Assembly (NCBI GenBank): GCA_937942105.1
Contig: CALDFS010000176.1
Span: 1 to 26,735, forward strand
DNA: 26,735 nucleotides
Origin: an uncultured Ruminococcus sp.
GTDB lineage: Bacteria > Bacillota > Clostridia > Oscillospirales > Ruminococcaceae
Reading direction: 5' to 3'
Shown: positions 14,112 through 21,783 of the stretch, piece by piece
Position numbering within the stretch: the stretch's first letter is position 1
How the letters are laid out: every line of letters starts with the position of its first letter
Position numbers and translations under genes: made by a program
Notes under the pieces: generated by a model
The model's database searches: none
What the model saw: the letters and a program-made list of their open reading frames with translations, nothing else
What the model was told of the DNA's origin: nothing

Positions 14112-15551
14112 TTGAAGCTTTATGATATTCTTAACGGCGTTGCAAATACTTCCCTTGATAATTTCGAGGTAGGCGGCATATTCTCCGACAACCGCAAGCC
14201 CATGGGCAAGGGCGATATCTTCGTAGCCCTGAAGGGCGCAAGGTTCGACGCACACGATTCTGTGCCGGACCTTTACAAAAAAGGCGTGAGCGCATTTGTA
14301 GTCGAGCGCGACTGCGGCGTTCCCAACCAGATAATTGTAGATAACTCCCGCCTTGCACTTTCACGCATCTGGGCGAATTACTACGGCAATCCCGAGCGAA
14401 AGATGAAGCTTATAGGCGTAACCGGAACCAACGGCAAGACCACCACAACAACGGTCATAAAAAAGCTTCTGACCGCCTTCGGGCATAAGTGCGGCTTAAT
14501 AGGCACCTGCGGCAACGAAATCGGCGATACTCCCGTCCACGCAGAGCGCACCACCCCCGAGCCTGATGAATTCTTTGAGCTTCTTTCAAGGATGGCTAAG
14601 GCTGAGTGCGAATATGTAATAATGGAAGTCTCCTCGCAGGGGCTGTGCCAATATCGGCTGGGGGATGCTTTCTTTGATGTTGCAGTATTTACCAATCTTA
14701 CGCAGGATCATTTGGATGTTCACGGAACCATGGAAAACTACTATCAGGCAAAAAAGCTGCTGTTCGAGCGCTGTAAAGCGGCTCTTGTAAATATAGATGA
14801 CCCCTACGGCAGACGGCTTTTTGGCGAGATAGCCTGCCCCAGATATAGCTTTTCAATAGACGATTATTCGGCGGACTACTCCGCAAGCGGCACAGAGCTT
14901 AAAAGCTCCGGCTCTGACTTCTGGTATTCAACGCCCAAAAAAAGCTTCCATGCGCATATCAGGCTGCCCGGAAGCTATAACGTTTCAAACTGCCTGGCGG
15001 CGCTGGCGGCTCTTGATTTGTTGGGATACGAGGGCAATATATCCGTCCCCGCAATCGCGGACGTTGCAGGTGTGCGCGGAAGGTGCGAGGTCGTTCCCAC
15101 CGGCAGGGATTTCACCGTGATTTTAGACTATGCCCACACGCCGGACGCTCTTGACAATATCCTGTCAGCTGTCAGAGTGCTTACTAAGGGAAGGCTTGTA
15201 TGCCTGTTCGGCTGCGGCGGCAACCGCGACCCTATAAAGCGCCCCTTAATGGCAAAATCTGCGGCTCAACATGCCGATTTCCTTATAGTGACCTCGGATA
15301 ACCCGCGCGATGAGGAGCCGCACTCCATCATAACCCAGATAATAGCAGGTCTTGAAGGCGAGGCTTGCGAATATATTGAAATAGACGACAGGCGCGAAGC
15401 CATCTTCTGGGCTATACAGAACGCCCGCCCTGATGACGTTATAGTGCTTGCCGGCAAGGGTCATGAGGATTATCAGATTCTTGCAGGCGGCAGGAAGATA
15501 CACTTTGACGAGCGCGAGGTAGTAAAAGCCGCCCTTGATGCTCTTAAATAA
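14112..15551 (+). CDS. murE: UDP-MurNAc-L-Ala-D-Glu:meso-diaminopimelate ligase
   Basis: MurE adds the third amino acid to the peptidoglycan stem peptide in the cytoplasm, at the cost of ATP. The P-loop GTNGKTTTT begins at residue 105. The segment around residues 149-240 holds the EVSSQGL and FTNLTQDHLDVHG motifs. DNPR at 396-399 is the signature of meso-diaminopimelate (not lysine) ligases, so the wall is predicted to be DAP-type. The start is TTG at 14112 with AGAGG 8 bases before it, giving MKLYDILNG, a normal MurE beginning, and 479 residues. murF, which usually follows, is missing; mraY comes next. Confidence 0.95.
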   Translation: MKLYDILNGVANTSLDNFEVGGIFSDNRKPMGKGDIFVALKGARFDAHDSVPDLYKKGVSAFVVERDCGVPNQIIVDNSRLALSRIWANYYGNPERKMKLIGVTGTNGKTTTTTVIKKLLTAFGHKCGLIGTCGNEIGDTPVHAERTTPEPDEFFELLSRMAKAECEYVIMEVSSQGLCQYRLGDAFFDVAVFTNLTQDHLDVHGTMENYYQAKKLLFERCKAALVNIDDPYGRRLFGEIACPRYSFSIDDYSADYSASGTELKSSGSDFWYSTPKKSFHAHIRLPGSYNVSNCLAALAALDLLGYEGNISVPAIADVAGVRGRCEVVPTGRDFTVILDYAHTPDALDNILSAVRVLTKGRLVCLFGCGGNRDPIKRPLMAKSAAQHADFLIVTSDNPRDEEPHSIITQIIAGLEGEACEYIEIDDRREAIFWAIQNARPDDVIVLAGKGHEDYQILAGGRKIHFDEREVVKAALDALK

Positions 15552-15584
15552 AGGAAAATTCATTTGAAAGGATTCTAAACAAAT

Positions 15585-16610
15585 ATGCCTTTTTGGATAA
15601 ACCTTATCGCCGGAATCATATCGTTTGCAATTGCCGGCAGCTTCGGATTGATACTAATACCTTACCTGCGAAAGCTCAAAGCCGGCTCGCATATATTGGA
15701 AATAGGACCGGCATGGCACAAATCCAAGGAAGGAACACCGCTTATGGGCGGGTTTATGTTCATTCTTTCGGTGCCTGTTGCGGCTTGGGTGGCATATATC
15801 TGCATAAAGATGTATCGCCAGGCGCACATGATGGAAATGCCGGAAAAGGCGGGGCTGAAGCTTCTTTTAGCGGTAGCTGTCTCAATGCTTTTCATGCTTA
15901 TCGGCTTTGCGGATGACTATATAAAGGTCGTTAAAAAGAGGAATCTGGGCTTCAGCATCAAGGCGAAAACCATATTGCAGGTTATTCTTATCTGCGTTTA
16001 CCTTGCCGCCCTTCACTTTTTGGGATATTCCACCGAGGTTGTGTTCCCGCTGATAGGCGCAGTCGATTTCGGATGGCTTTATTACCCGATTATGGGAATA
16101 GCGATTTACGGCGTTGTCAATGCCGTTAACTTCACCGACGGGGTGGACGGTCTTTTAGGCTCTGTAACCGTAGTCTACGCTGCGGCGTTCACCATGATTT
16201 TTGTGATTCTTGACAATTGGGAGATGTCTGCTTTATCCATGGCATTAGCCGGCGGCTGTCTGGGATTCCTCATATGGAATCTTCACCCGGCAAAGGTCTT
16301 TATGGGCGATACCGGCTCGATGTTTTTGGGTGGAATGGTAGTGGCACTTGGAATAGCAAGCGGATTGGAGCTGCTTATTCCTCTTGTCGGCATAATATAT
16401 ATAATCGAGCTTTTGAGCGACGTTATCCAGATTTTAAGCTTTAAGATACGCAAAAAAAGAGTATTCAAGATGGCTCCAATCCATCACCACTTCGAGCTTT
16501 GCGGCTGGAGCGAGTATAAGATCCTTTGGGTATTCTCGGGGATAACCCTCGCCGCGGGAGCACTGGGTGTGCTTCTTACATGGCTGTATAGCACAAATAT
16601 GAATTATTAA
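15585..16610 (+). CDS. mraY: Phospho-MurNAc-pentapeptide transferase (lipid I synthase)
   Basis: MraY, an integral membrane enzyme, transfers phospho-MurNAc-pentapeptide to undecaprenyl phosphate. Many hydrophobic segments are visible over 341 residues. Family motifs in order are FADDYIKVVKKRN (the catalytic Asp pair), NAVNFTDGVDGLLG, KVFMGDTGSMFLGG and PIHHHFE. The substrate-entry segment KEGTPLMGG is near residue 50. AAAGGA lies 12 bases before the ATG. It follows murE by 33 bases, and ftsW follows directly where murD would normally intervene. Confidence 0.97.
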   Translation: MPFWINLIAGIISFAIAGSFGLILIPYLRKLKAGSHILEIGPAWHKSKEGTPLMGGFMFILSVPVAAWVAYICIKMYRQAHMMEMPEKAGLKLLLAVAVSMLFMLIGFADDYIKVVKKRNLGFSIKAKTILQVILICVYLAALHFLGYSTEVVFPLIGAVDFGWLYYPIMGIAIYGVVNAVNFTDGVDGLLGSVTVVYAAAFTMIFVILDNWEMSALSMALAGGCLGFLIWNLHPAKVFMGDTGSMFLGGMVVALGIASGLELLIPLVGIIYIIELLSDVIQILSFKIRKKRVFKMAPIHHHFELCGWSEYKILWVFSGITLAAGALGVLLTWLYSTNMNY

Positions 16611-16646
16611 TTTTTGCAAATCACAAAGAAAAGGAGGGCAGCAGGA

Positions 16647-17906
16647 ATGACGAAAAAGAAAAGAAGGAAGTTGAATCCGGCTTCCGCTTCCGGCGCCCCG
16701 GTAAACGAAAATACCGCCGGGAACGCAGGCGGAGCGGTCAAAAGAAGAAGAAAAGAGCCGGGGCTGCGCCTTGCAGAGGGCAACCTTGACATGATGTTCT
16801 TTATCGTTGTAATAATTCTTTTGGTATACGGAATTATTATGATGTTCTCCGCAAGCTATATGGAGGGTCTTCTTTCCTCCAAGAACGATGGCTATGCATA
16901 CGTCAGAACTCAGGGCATATGCGCAGTCGTCGGTGTGCTTATAATGCTGTTTGTATCCTTCTTCGACTATCATGTCCTTATGAACTCCAACCTTATCATT
17001 ATGGCGTATGTCGGAATGGTCGCCCTGCTTACATATACCTCCTTCTTTGGGGTAGCCTACCCGCAGGCACCCACCGCTCACCGCTGGATTCAGGTCGGTA
17101 CTGCATTCACCTTTCAGCCGTCAGAGGCGATGAAGCCGGTACTTATTATCTTTCTTGCTTTTCTGGTTGTAAAGAATCAGGCACATATAAACTCCTTCAA
17201 AAAGGGATGGCTGCCGATGCTTATAACCTTCGCGCCGGTCGGGCTGAATATGGTTCTGCAAAGGCATATGTCGGGTCTGATGATAATGTGCGCGCTGTTT
17301 GCGTGTGTAATTGTCTTAAGCGGCATGAGCTGGAAGGAAATTATTAAAATCGCCGCCCTGGCAGGTGCGGCTATGCTGGTAGTAGTGCTTGCATACGGTG
17401 CTTTAAGAGAGGGCGGCTTCGACTATATCATCAACCGAGTCAAAAGTCAGGGAAGTATAGACGAGGGTATTAACGACTCTAACTGGCAGGTCGCGCAGTC
17501 CCTGATAGCAATAGGCTCGGGCGGATGGTTCGGGCTGGGCTTCGGCGAATCGCGCCAGAAATACCTTTGGCTCCCCGAATCACAGAACGACTTTATCATT
17601 GCCATAATAGTCGAAGAGCTTGGCTATATCGGCGGCATAACTGTTTTGCTGCTCTTCGGAATCCTTGTGTGGAGAGGCTTCAGAATAGCCTCAAAGGCGC
17701 CGGATAAGTTCGGTATGCTGATAGTCGCGGGTCTTGTCTTTAAGGTGGGCTTTCAGGTAATACTGAATATAGCTGTCGCATGCGACGCCTTCCCGAACAC
17801 CGGCGTATCTCTGCCGTTCTTCAGCTCGGGCGGAACCGCGCTGATGATACAGCTTGCCGAGATGGGAATAGTACTGGGCGTTTCGCGGCAATGCGAAAAT
17901 ATTTAG
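16647..17906 (+). CDS. ftsW: SEDS peptidoglycan polymerase FtsW/SpoVE
   Basis: An SEDS glycosyltransferase that polymerises lipid II at the septum (FtsW) or spore cortex (SpoVE), paired with the class B PBP encoded upstream. The first 45 residues are basic and cytoplasmic. About ten membrane segments follow over 419 residues, with the motifs RHMSGLM, GLGFGESRQKYLWLPESQNDFI and the C-terminal NTGVSLPFFSSGGTALM. The ATG at 16647 is selected because AAGGAGGG lies 8 bases upstream; an in-frame TTG at 16614 overlaps nothing useful. It is followed by murG after 20 bases. Sequence alone does not separate FtsW from SpoVE. Confidence 0.93.
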   Translation: MTKKKRRKLNPASASGAPVNENTAGNAGGAVKRRRKEPGLRLAEGNLDMMFFIVVIILLVYGIIMMFSASYMEGLLSSKNDGYAYVRTQGICAVVGVLIMLFVSFFDYHVLMNSNLIIMAYVGMVALLTYTSFFGVAYPQAPTAHRWIQVGTAFTFQPSEAMKPVLIIFLAFLVVKNQAHINSFKKGWLPMLITFAPVGLNMVLQRHMSGLMIMCALFACVIVLSGMSWKEIIKIAALAGAAMLVVVLAYGALREGGFDYIINRVKSQGSIDEGINDSNWQVAQSLIAIGSGGWFGLGFGESRQKYLWLPESQNDFIIAIIVEELGYIGGITVLLLFGILVWRGFRIASKAPDKFGMLIVAGLVFKVGFQVILNIAVACDAFPNTGVSLPFFSSGGTALMIQLAEMGIVLGVSRQCENI

Positions 17907-17926
17907 CTAATCAGAAGGGAATAAAT

Positions 17927-19060
17927 ATGTATAAAGTAATACTTTCCGGAGGGGGCACGGCAGGGCACGTTAACCCGGCACTTGCCATTTCCGAAATAAT
18001 TAAGGACGCTTACCCCGATACCGGGTTTCTGTATGTAGGCACTCCGAACGGAATAGAAAAGGACCTTGTGCAAAAGGCAGGGATACCCTTTGCCGAGATG
18101 AAGGTGGCGGGCTTCCAGCGCAAGCTTACCCTTAAAAACATAAAGCGGAACATCATCGCAGCGGATTATTTTATTCACTCCGGCAAGCGCGCGAAAAATA
18201 TACTTGATGATTTTAAGCCCGACCTTGTAATAGGCACCGGCGGCTATGTATGCGAGCCTATAGTGCATAAGGCGGCGCAGATGGGCATTAAAACTATTAT
18301 TCACGAGCAAAACGCATTTCCGGGCGTTACCACCAAGGTGCTCGCCAAAACCGCCGACAGGGTAATGCTTACAGTAGAAAAGGCGCGCGATTACATACAG
18401 GATAAGGATAAGTGCATTGTTACCGGTCTGCCGGTGCGCTCCGGCTTCGATAAAAACAGGCTTTCAAAAAGCGAAGCCAAGAAGGCACTGGGATTGAACA
18501 ACGATATCTGCATACTTTCCACCGGCGGAAGCCTTGGAGCGGGAAGAATAAACGAAACCGTATCCGACCTTATTGCGTGGTACGTTAAAAACGGCGTAAA
18601 GGTCAATCATATACATTCCTACGGCAAAAACGGCAGAGGAACCTTTGCGGCTTCGCTCGCCTCAAACGGAGTGGAGCTTTCCAACCATCCCGAATTCATC
18701 GTGCGGGAGTATATCGACAATATGTCTACCTGCATGGAGGCGGCAGACCTTATAATCAGCCGGTGCGGCGCGGGTGCGCTGACCGAAATCGAGGCTGTGG
18801 GCTGCGGCTCAATACTGGTGCCTTCCCCTATAGTCGCGGAAAATCATCAGTATCACAACGGCATGGTGCTTGCAAACGCAGGCGCTGCGATACTTGTCGA
18901 GCAGAAGGATTTAAGCTCGGAATGGCTTATCAACACCGTCAAGGAGCTTGTTAACGACCCCGAAAGGCTTGATAAGCTTTCACAGAACGCGGCGCAGCTG
19001 TACATAAAGGATACTCCGCAGAGGATTCTTGAAGTAATACGCTCGGTTCTGGAGGGCTGA
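17927..19060 (+). CDS. murG: UDP-GlcNAc:lipid I GlcNAc transferase
   Basis: MurG adds GlcNAc to lipid I at the inner face of the membrane, giving lipid II. The 377-residue protein starts with the glycine-rich loop SGGGTAGHVNPALA. GTGGYVCEP, HEQNAFPG, TGGSLGA and the donor-binding RCGAGALTEIEAVG follow in the standard order. The frame is open back to 17780, but that part overlaps ftsW; the ATG at 17927, with GAAGGGA just upstream, gives the normal N terminus. It is flanked by ftsW and murA. murC and murD are not present here. Confidence 0.97.
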   Translation: MYKVILSGGGTAGHVNPALAISEIIKDAYPDTGFLYVGTPNGIEKDLVQKAGIPFAEMKVAGFQRKLTLKNIKRNIIAADYFIHSGKRAKNILDDFKPDLVIGTGGYVCEPIVHKAAQMGIKTIIHEQNAFPGVTTKVLAKTADRVMLTVEKARDYIQDKDKCIVTGLPVRSGFDKNRLSKSEAKKALGLNNDICILSTGGSLGAGRINETVSDLIAWYVKNGVKVNHIHSYGKNGRGTFAASLASNGVELSNHPEFIVREYIDNMSTCMEAADLIISRCGAGALTEIEAVGCGSILVPSPIVAENHQYHNGMVLANAGAAILVEQKDLSSEWLINTVKELVNDPERLDKLSQNAAQLYIKDTPQRILEVIRSVLEG

Positions 19061-19069
19061 CGGTTACTC

Positions 19070-19099
19070 TTAACAGTTTTATCCCCTTTATCATATTAT
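19070..19099 (+). promoter_or_regulatory. Candidate internal promoter for murA
   Basis: TTAACA (19070-19075), 18-base spacer, TATTAT (19094-19099). It overlaps the left arm of the inverted repeat at 19082-19132. A transcript starting here would lack that arm, whereas read-through from murG would contain it. Confidence 0.45.
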
Positions 19100-19132
19100 A
19101 CTTATAGATTCTAATGATAATGGTAAAGGGGA
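19082..19132 (+). promoter_or_regulatory. Inverted repeat covering the murA ribosome binding site
   Basis: TCCCCTTTA (19082-19090) is the exact reverse complement of TAAAGGGGA (19124-19132). The right arm is the Shine-Dalgarno sequence of murA, 6 bases before the ATG. In a transcript covering both arms the ribosome binding site could be masked. Confidence 0.6.
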
Positions 19133-19138
19133 ATTACG

Positions 19139-20428
19139 ATGCTTGAAATAAAGGATGCATATACCGACTCTAAGCAAAGCCTGCTTATTATAGAGGGCGG
19201 AAACAGAATAGAGGGCGAAATAAAGGTCCAGGGCGCAAAAAACAGCTCCCTGCCGGTTTTAGCCGCCGCCTTTTTGTGCGGAGCTGAGAGCACTATACAT
19301 AACTGCCCGGCGCTTTCCGATACATACGCCGCCTGCCGGATACTTTCATCCCTTGGCTGTAAATGCACAAGGGAGGGCGGAAGCGTCACCGTTGATTCCT
19401 CCTCGGCTTCAGGGTACACCGTCAGCGAAGCGCTGATGAGGGAGATGCGCTCCTCAATAGTTTTTTTAGGAGCGGTCTTAGGAAGAACAGGCAGGTGCCG
19501 CCTTTCCTTCCCCGGGGGATGCGAATTGGGTCCCCGCCCGATAGACATCCACCTTGAAGCCCTTAAACGGCTGGGTGTAAAAATAATAGAGGATCATGGA
19601 GTGCTGGACTGTACTCAGGGTCCGCGACCGGCACATGCCGACATAACGCTGTCCCTTCCGTCAGTCGGCGCGACCGAGAACATAATGCTATATTCCGCCC
19701 TTGGCGAGGGCGAAACGGTAATATACAACGCCGCCCGCGAGCCTGAGATAGCAGACCTTGCCCAGTATCTTAATTCCTGCGGTGCGGATATAAAGGGAAT
19801 GGGCAGCTCAACGGTTACGATAAACGGAGTAAAAGCCCTGCACGGCTGTGAATACACCGTCATGCCGGACAGAATTGTTGCTGCAACCTATATGGGCGCG
19901 GCGGCTGTTACAAACGGCGAGCTGATACTTACAAACGTCAACCCGAAGGATATGTACAGTTGTATGTCGATATTTTCCGAGATGGGCTGTGGGCTATACC
20001 CATATTCCGACAAGCTGTTTATAAACGCAAAAAGACCGCTTAAAGCGGTCAGAACCGTCCGCACGATGCCGTATCCGGGCTTTCCCACCGACTGCCAGCC
20101 GATAGTTATGGCTGTTCTTACCCGCGCACGGGGAACCAGCATGATTGTAGAGAATATATTTGAAAACCGCTTCATGGCCGCCCCGGAGCTTATGCGTATG
20201 GGCGCGGATATCAAGGCAGAGGGCAGAGTGGCGGTAATAGAGGGCGTTCCGGCACTATCGGGAGCGGGAGTAAGAGCGGCAGACCTTCGCGCAGGTGCGG
20301 CACTATGTGTTGCGGCTCTTGGCGCGGAGGGAACTACCTCGATATCAAATCTTCACTTTATCGACAGGGGATATGAAAGCATAGAAGCTGTGCTTGGCTC
20401 TGTCGGTGCAAGGATTAAGAGGAAATGA
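19139..20428 (+). CDS. murA: UDP-GlcNAc 1-carboxyvinyltransferase (MurA)
   Basis: MurA makes UDP-GlcNAc-enolpyruvate, the first committed step of peptidoglycan synthesis and the target of fosfomycin. Active-site residues are in place: K34 in QGAKNSSLPVLAAA, the catalytic Cys128 in FPGGCELGPRPIDIHLEAL, and the Asp of FPTDCQP. At 429 residues it is a little longer than the usual 417-420, mainly at the N terminus. The ATG at 19139 has AAAGGGGA upstream. Cys128 predicts normal fosfomycin sensitivity (a Cys-to-Asp change would remove it). It is placed between murG and ftsQ, as in many clostridia and bacilli. Confidence 0.96.
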   Translation: MLEIKDAYTDSKQSLLIIEGGNRIEGEIKVQGAKNSSLPVLAAAFLCGAESTIHNCPALSDTYAACRILSSLGCKCTREGGSVTVDSSSASGYTVSEALMREMRSSIVFLGAVLGRTGRCRLSFPGGCELGPRPIDIHLEALKRLGVKIIEDHGVLDCTQGPRPAHADITLSLPSVGATENIMLYSALGEGETVIYNAAREPEIADLAQYLNSCGADIKGMGSSTVTINGVKALHGCEYTVMPDRIVAATYMGAAAVTNGELILTNVNPKDMYSCMSIFSEMGCGLYPYSDKLFINAKRPLKAVRTVRTMPYPGFPTDCQPIVMAVLTRARGTSMIVENIFENRFMAAPELMRMGADIKAEGRVAVIEGVPALSGAGVRAADLRAGAALCVAALGAEGTTSISNLHFIDRGYESIEAVLGSVGARIKRK

Positions 20429-20503
20429 TTGTTAATTTGATGATACTATAGATTGTTTGGATATCCGGGTTTACTGCGGAAGGAAAGTTTGTGCATGGAT
20501 GGA

Positions 20504-20566
20504 CGCGCTCTGCGGAGCGCGACTTGGGGGTGCTGCCCCAAGTCCCAGCCACCTTTGAAAAGGTGG
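20504..20566. repeat. Triple-hairpin intergenic element between murA and ftsQ
   Basis: Three perfect hairpins in series: CGCGCTC/GAGCGCG (20504-20521, loop TGCG), GACTTGGGG/CCCCAAGTC (20521-20544) and CCACCTT/AAGGTGG (20549-20566, loop TGAA). None is followed by a T run. The tight modular form is like dispersed palindromic repeats that I recall from Oscillospirales genomes. The rest of 20429-20624 shows no gene. TTGACA at 20592-20597 has no matching -10. Confidence 0.7.
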
Positions 20567-20624
20567 ACGGAAAGCTTTTAAGTTTTTGCTATTGACAGTT
20601 TGATATGTGTTAGGATGTGAAAAA

Positions 20625-21521
20625 ATGAGAGACGTCGTTAAATCATCGGCTCCTGTGCGCGGCGGAAACGTTCGCCGCCGCAGACGTAAGCGGAATCTTT
20701 CGCTTTATTATCTTATGATATTCATTATTTCTGCGCTTGTTTTATTCATACTATCCCGAACGGTGCTTTTCCGGATAAACGAGTTTGTAATAACCGGCAA
20801 CGAAAAATACTCCGCCGCACAGATTCTTTCCGCGGGGAATCTTGCCACCGGAAAGAACATGTATAACATCAACACCGATAAGACCGAGCGCAGGATAATG
20901 GAAACGCTTATATACATCGAAAACATATCGGTAAAGCGGAAGCTTCCGGATAAGATGATTATAACCGTTGAGGAAGCCGAGCCGTTTGCCTGCTGCCGCT
21001 ATGAAGGTGAGCGATATGCCGTTGTCAGCCGGAGCGGGCGGTATCTTGAAACCGAGCAGGCTTCCGCCAGAACCGAGCTTTTGCAGATATACGGAATGGA
21101 CCTTACCGGTGTAAGCCTTGGCAAGCAGCTTGAATCAAAGGACCCCAACAAGGTAAGCATTGTCAACGACCTTCTTGACGCCATAGAAAAAAACTGCCCC
21201 GGAAAGATCACGTATATAGATATAACCGACAGAACCGATATAATGCTTGGCTACGAGGGGCGGATAGACGTTGAATTCGGAAGCTCGCTTGACTATGAAT
21301 ACAAGCTTCGGTATATAAAAGCCATCGCGGACGAGCTTGACCCCGACATCACCGGAAGGATAATATATCACAGCGCGTCCGCCGGGGCTTCCTTTGTAAC
21401 TGACGAGGATCTTGCCGCCATGGAGGAGGACCTTAAGAACCGGCAGGAGCTTGAGCAGTCCATCCAGAACGGAATGAATCCCGAACAGCAGGACGGTGAA
21501 GGCGGAGAAAACGGCGGGTAA
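20625..21521 (+). CDS. ftsQ: FtsQ/DivIB-type cell division protein
   Basis: A bitopic divisome protein that links early and late division proteins and works with FtsL. A very basic cytoplasmic tail (about 1-25, with RRRRRKR) is followed by one membrane segment (about 27-44). A POTRA-like domain spans about 49-118 (INEFVITGNEKYSAAQIL to LPDKMIITVEEAEP), then the FtsQ/DivIB domain and an acidic, Gly-rich end. At 298 residues it is of usual size. The ATG at 20625 has AGGA 9 bases upstream; an in-frame GTG at 20607 has no such site. It follows murA after the hairpin element and precedes ftsZ. Confidence 0.9.
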   Translation: MRDVVKSSAPVRGGNVRRRRRKRNLSLYYLMIFIISALVLFILSRTVLFRINEFVITGNEKYSAAQILSAGNLATGKNMYNINTDKTERRIMETLIYIENISVKRKLPDKMIITVEEAEPFACCRYEGERYAVVSRSGRYLETEQASARTELLQIYGMDLTGVSLGKQLESKDPNKVSIVNDLLDAIEKNCPGKITYIDITDRTDIMLGYEGRIDVEFGSSLDYEYKLRYIKAIADELDPDITGRIIYHSASAGASFVTDEDLAAMEEDLKNRQELEQSIQNGMNPEQQDGEGGENGG

Positions 21522-21555
21522 AAAGGTGAATGACCCTGCCCTGGAAAGCATGGTT

Positions 21556-21639
21556 CTGAAAATATTGTAGGTTTTTCAGCGACTGCTGCCATCCCGAACA
21601 AAAAAGTATTCAGATTGGAACAAATTATCTGAAATTTGT
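21556..21639 (+). other. Gap between ftsQ and the ftsZ promoter with competing hairpins
   Basis: CTGAAAA/TTTTCAG (21556-21579) forms one hairpin. TTCAGAT (21609-21615) pairs with ATCTGAA (21627-21633), while ACAAATT (21620-21626) pairs with AATTTGT (21633-21639). The last two share bases and exclude each other. The AT-rich stems are weak and their role is unclear. No gene is seen in 21522-21783. Confidence 0.35.
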
Positions 21640-21651
21640 TTTCAAAAACTA

Positions 21652-21683
21652 TTGCAAATAGCGAGAATTTATGCTACTATAAT
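21652..21683 (+). promoter_or_regulatory. Promoter of ftsZ
   Basis: TTGCAA (21652-21657) with TACTAT at 17 bases (21675-21680), overlapping a TATAAT (21678-21683) at 20 bases. Transcription would start about 95 bases before the ftsZ ATG, giving ftsZ its own supply in addition to read-through. Confidence 0.6.
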
Positions 21684-21783
21684 ACTGTATTTAGATGTGT
21701 GTGGCTTTTCTTCGGCATAGATTGTGTCCCGGCCTGTTAGAGAAGAACAAGCATTGATTAATAGATATTGGAGGAATAGGAAA

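Noticed and set aside
17780..17926. Longer murG frame beginning inside ftsW
   Set aside because: The family N terminus begins at 17927 with its own ribosome binding site; the extension is the shadow of ftsW in another frame.
20592..20620. Promoter for ftsQ from TTGACA at 20592
   Set aside because: No acceptable -10 hexamer at 16-18 bases; the bases there are GATGTGA.
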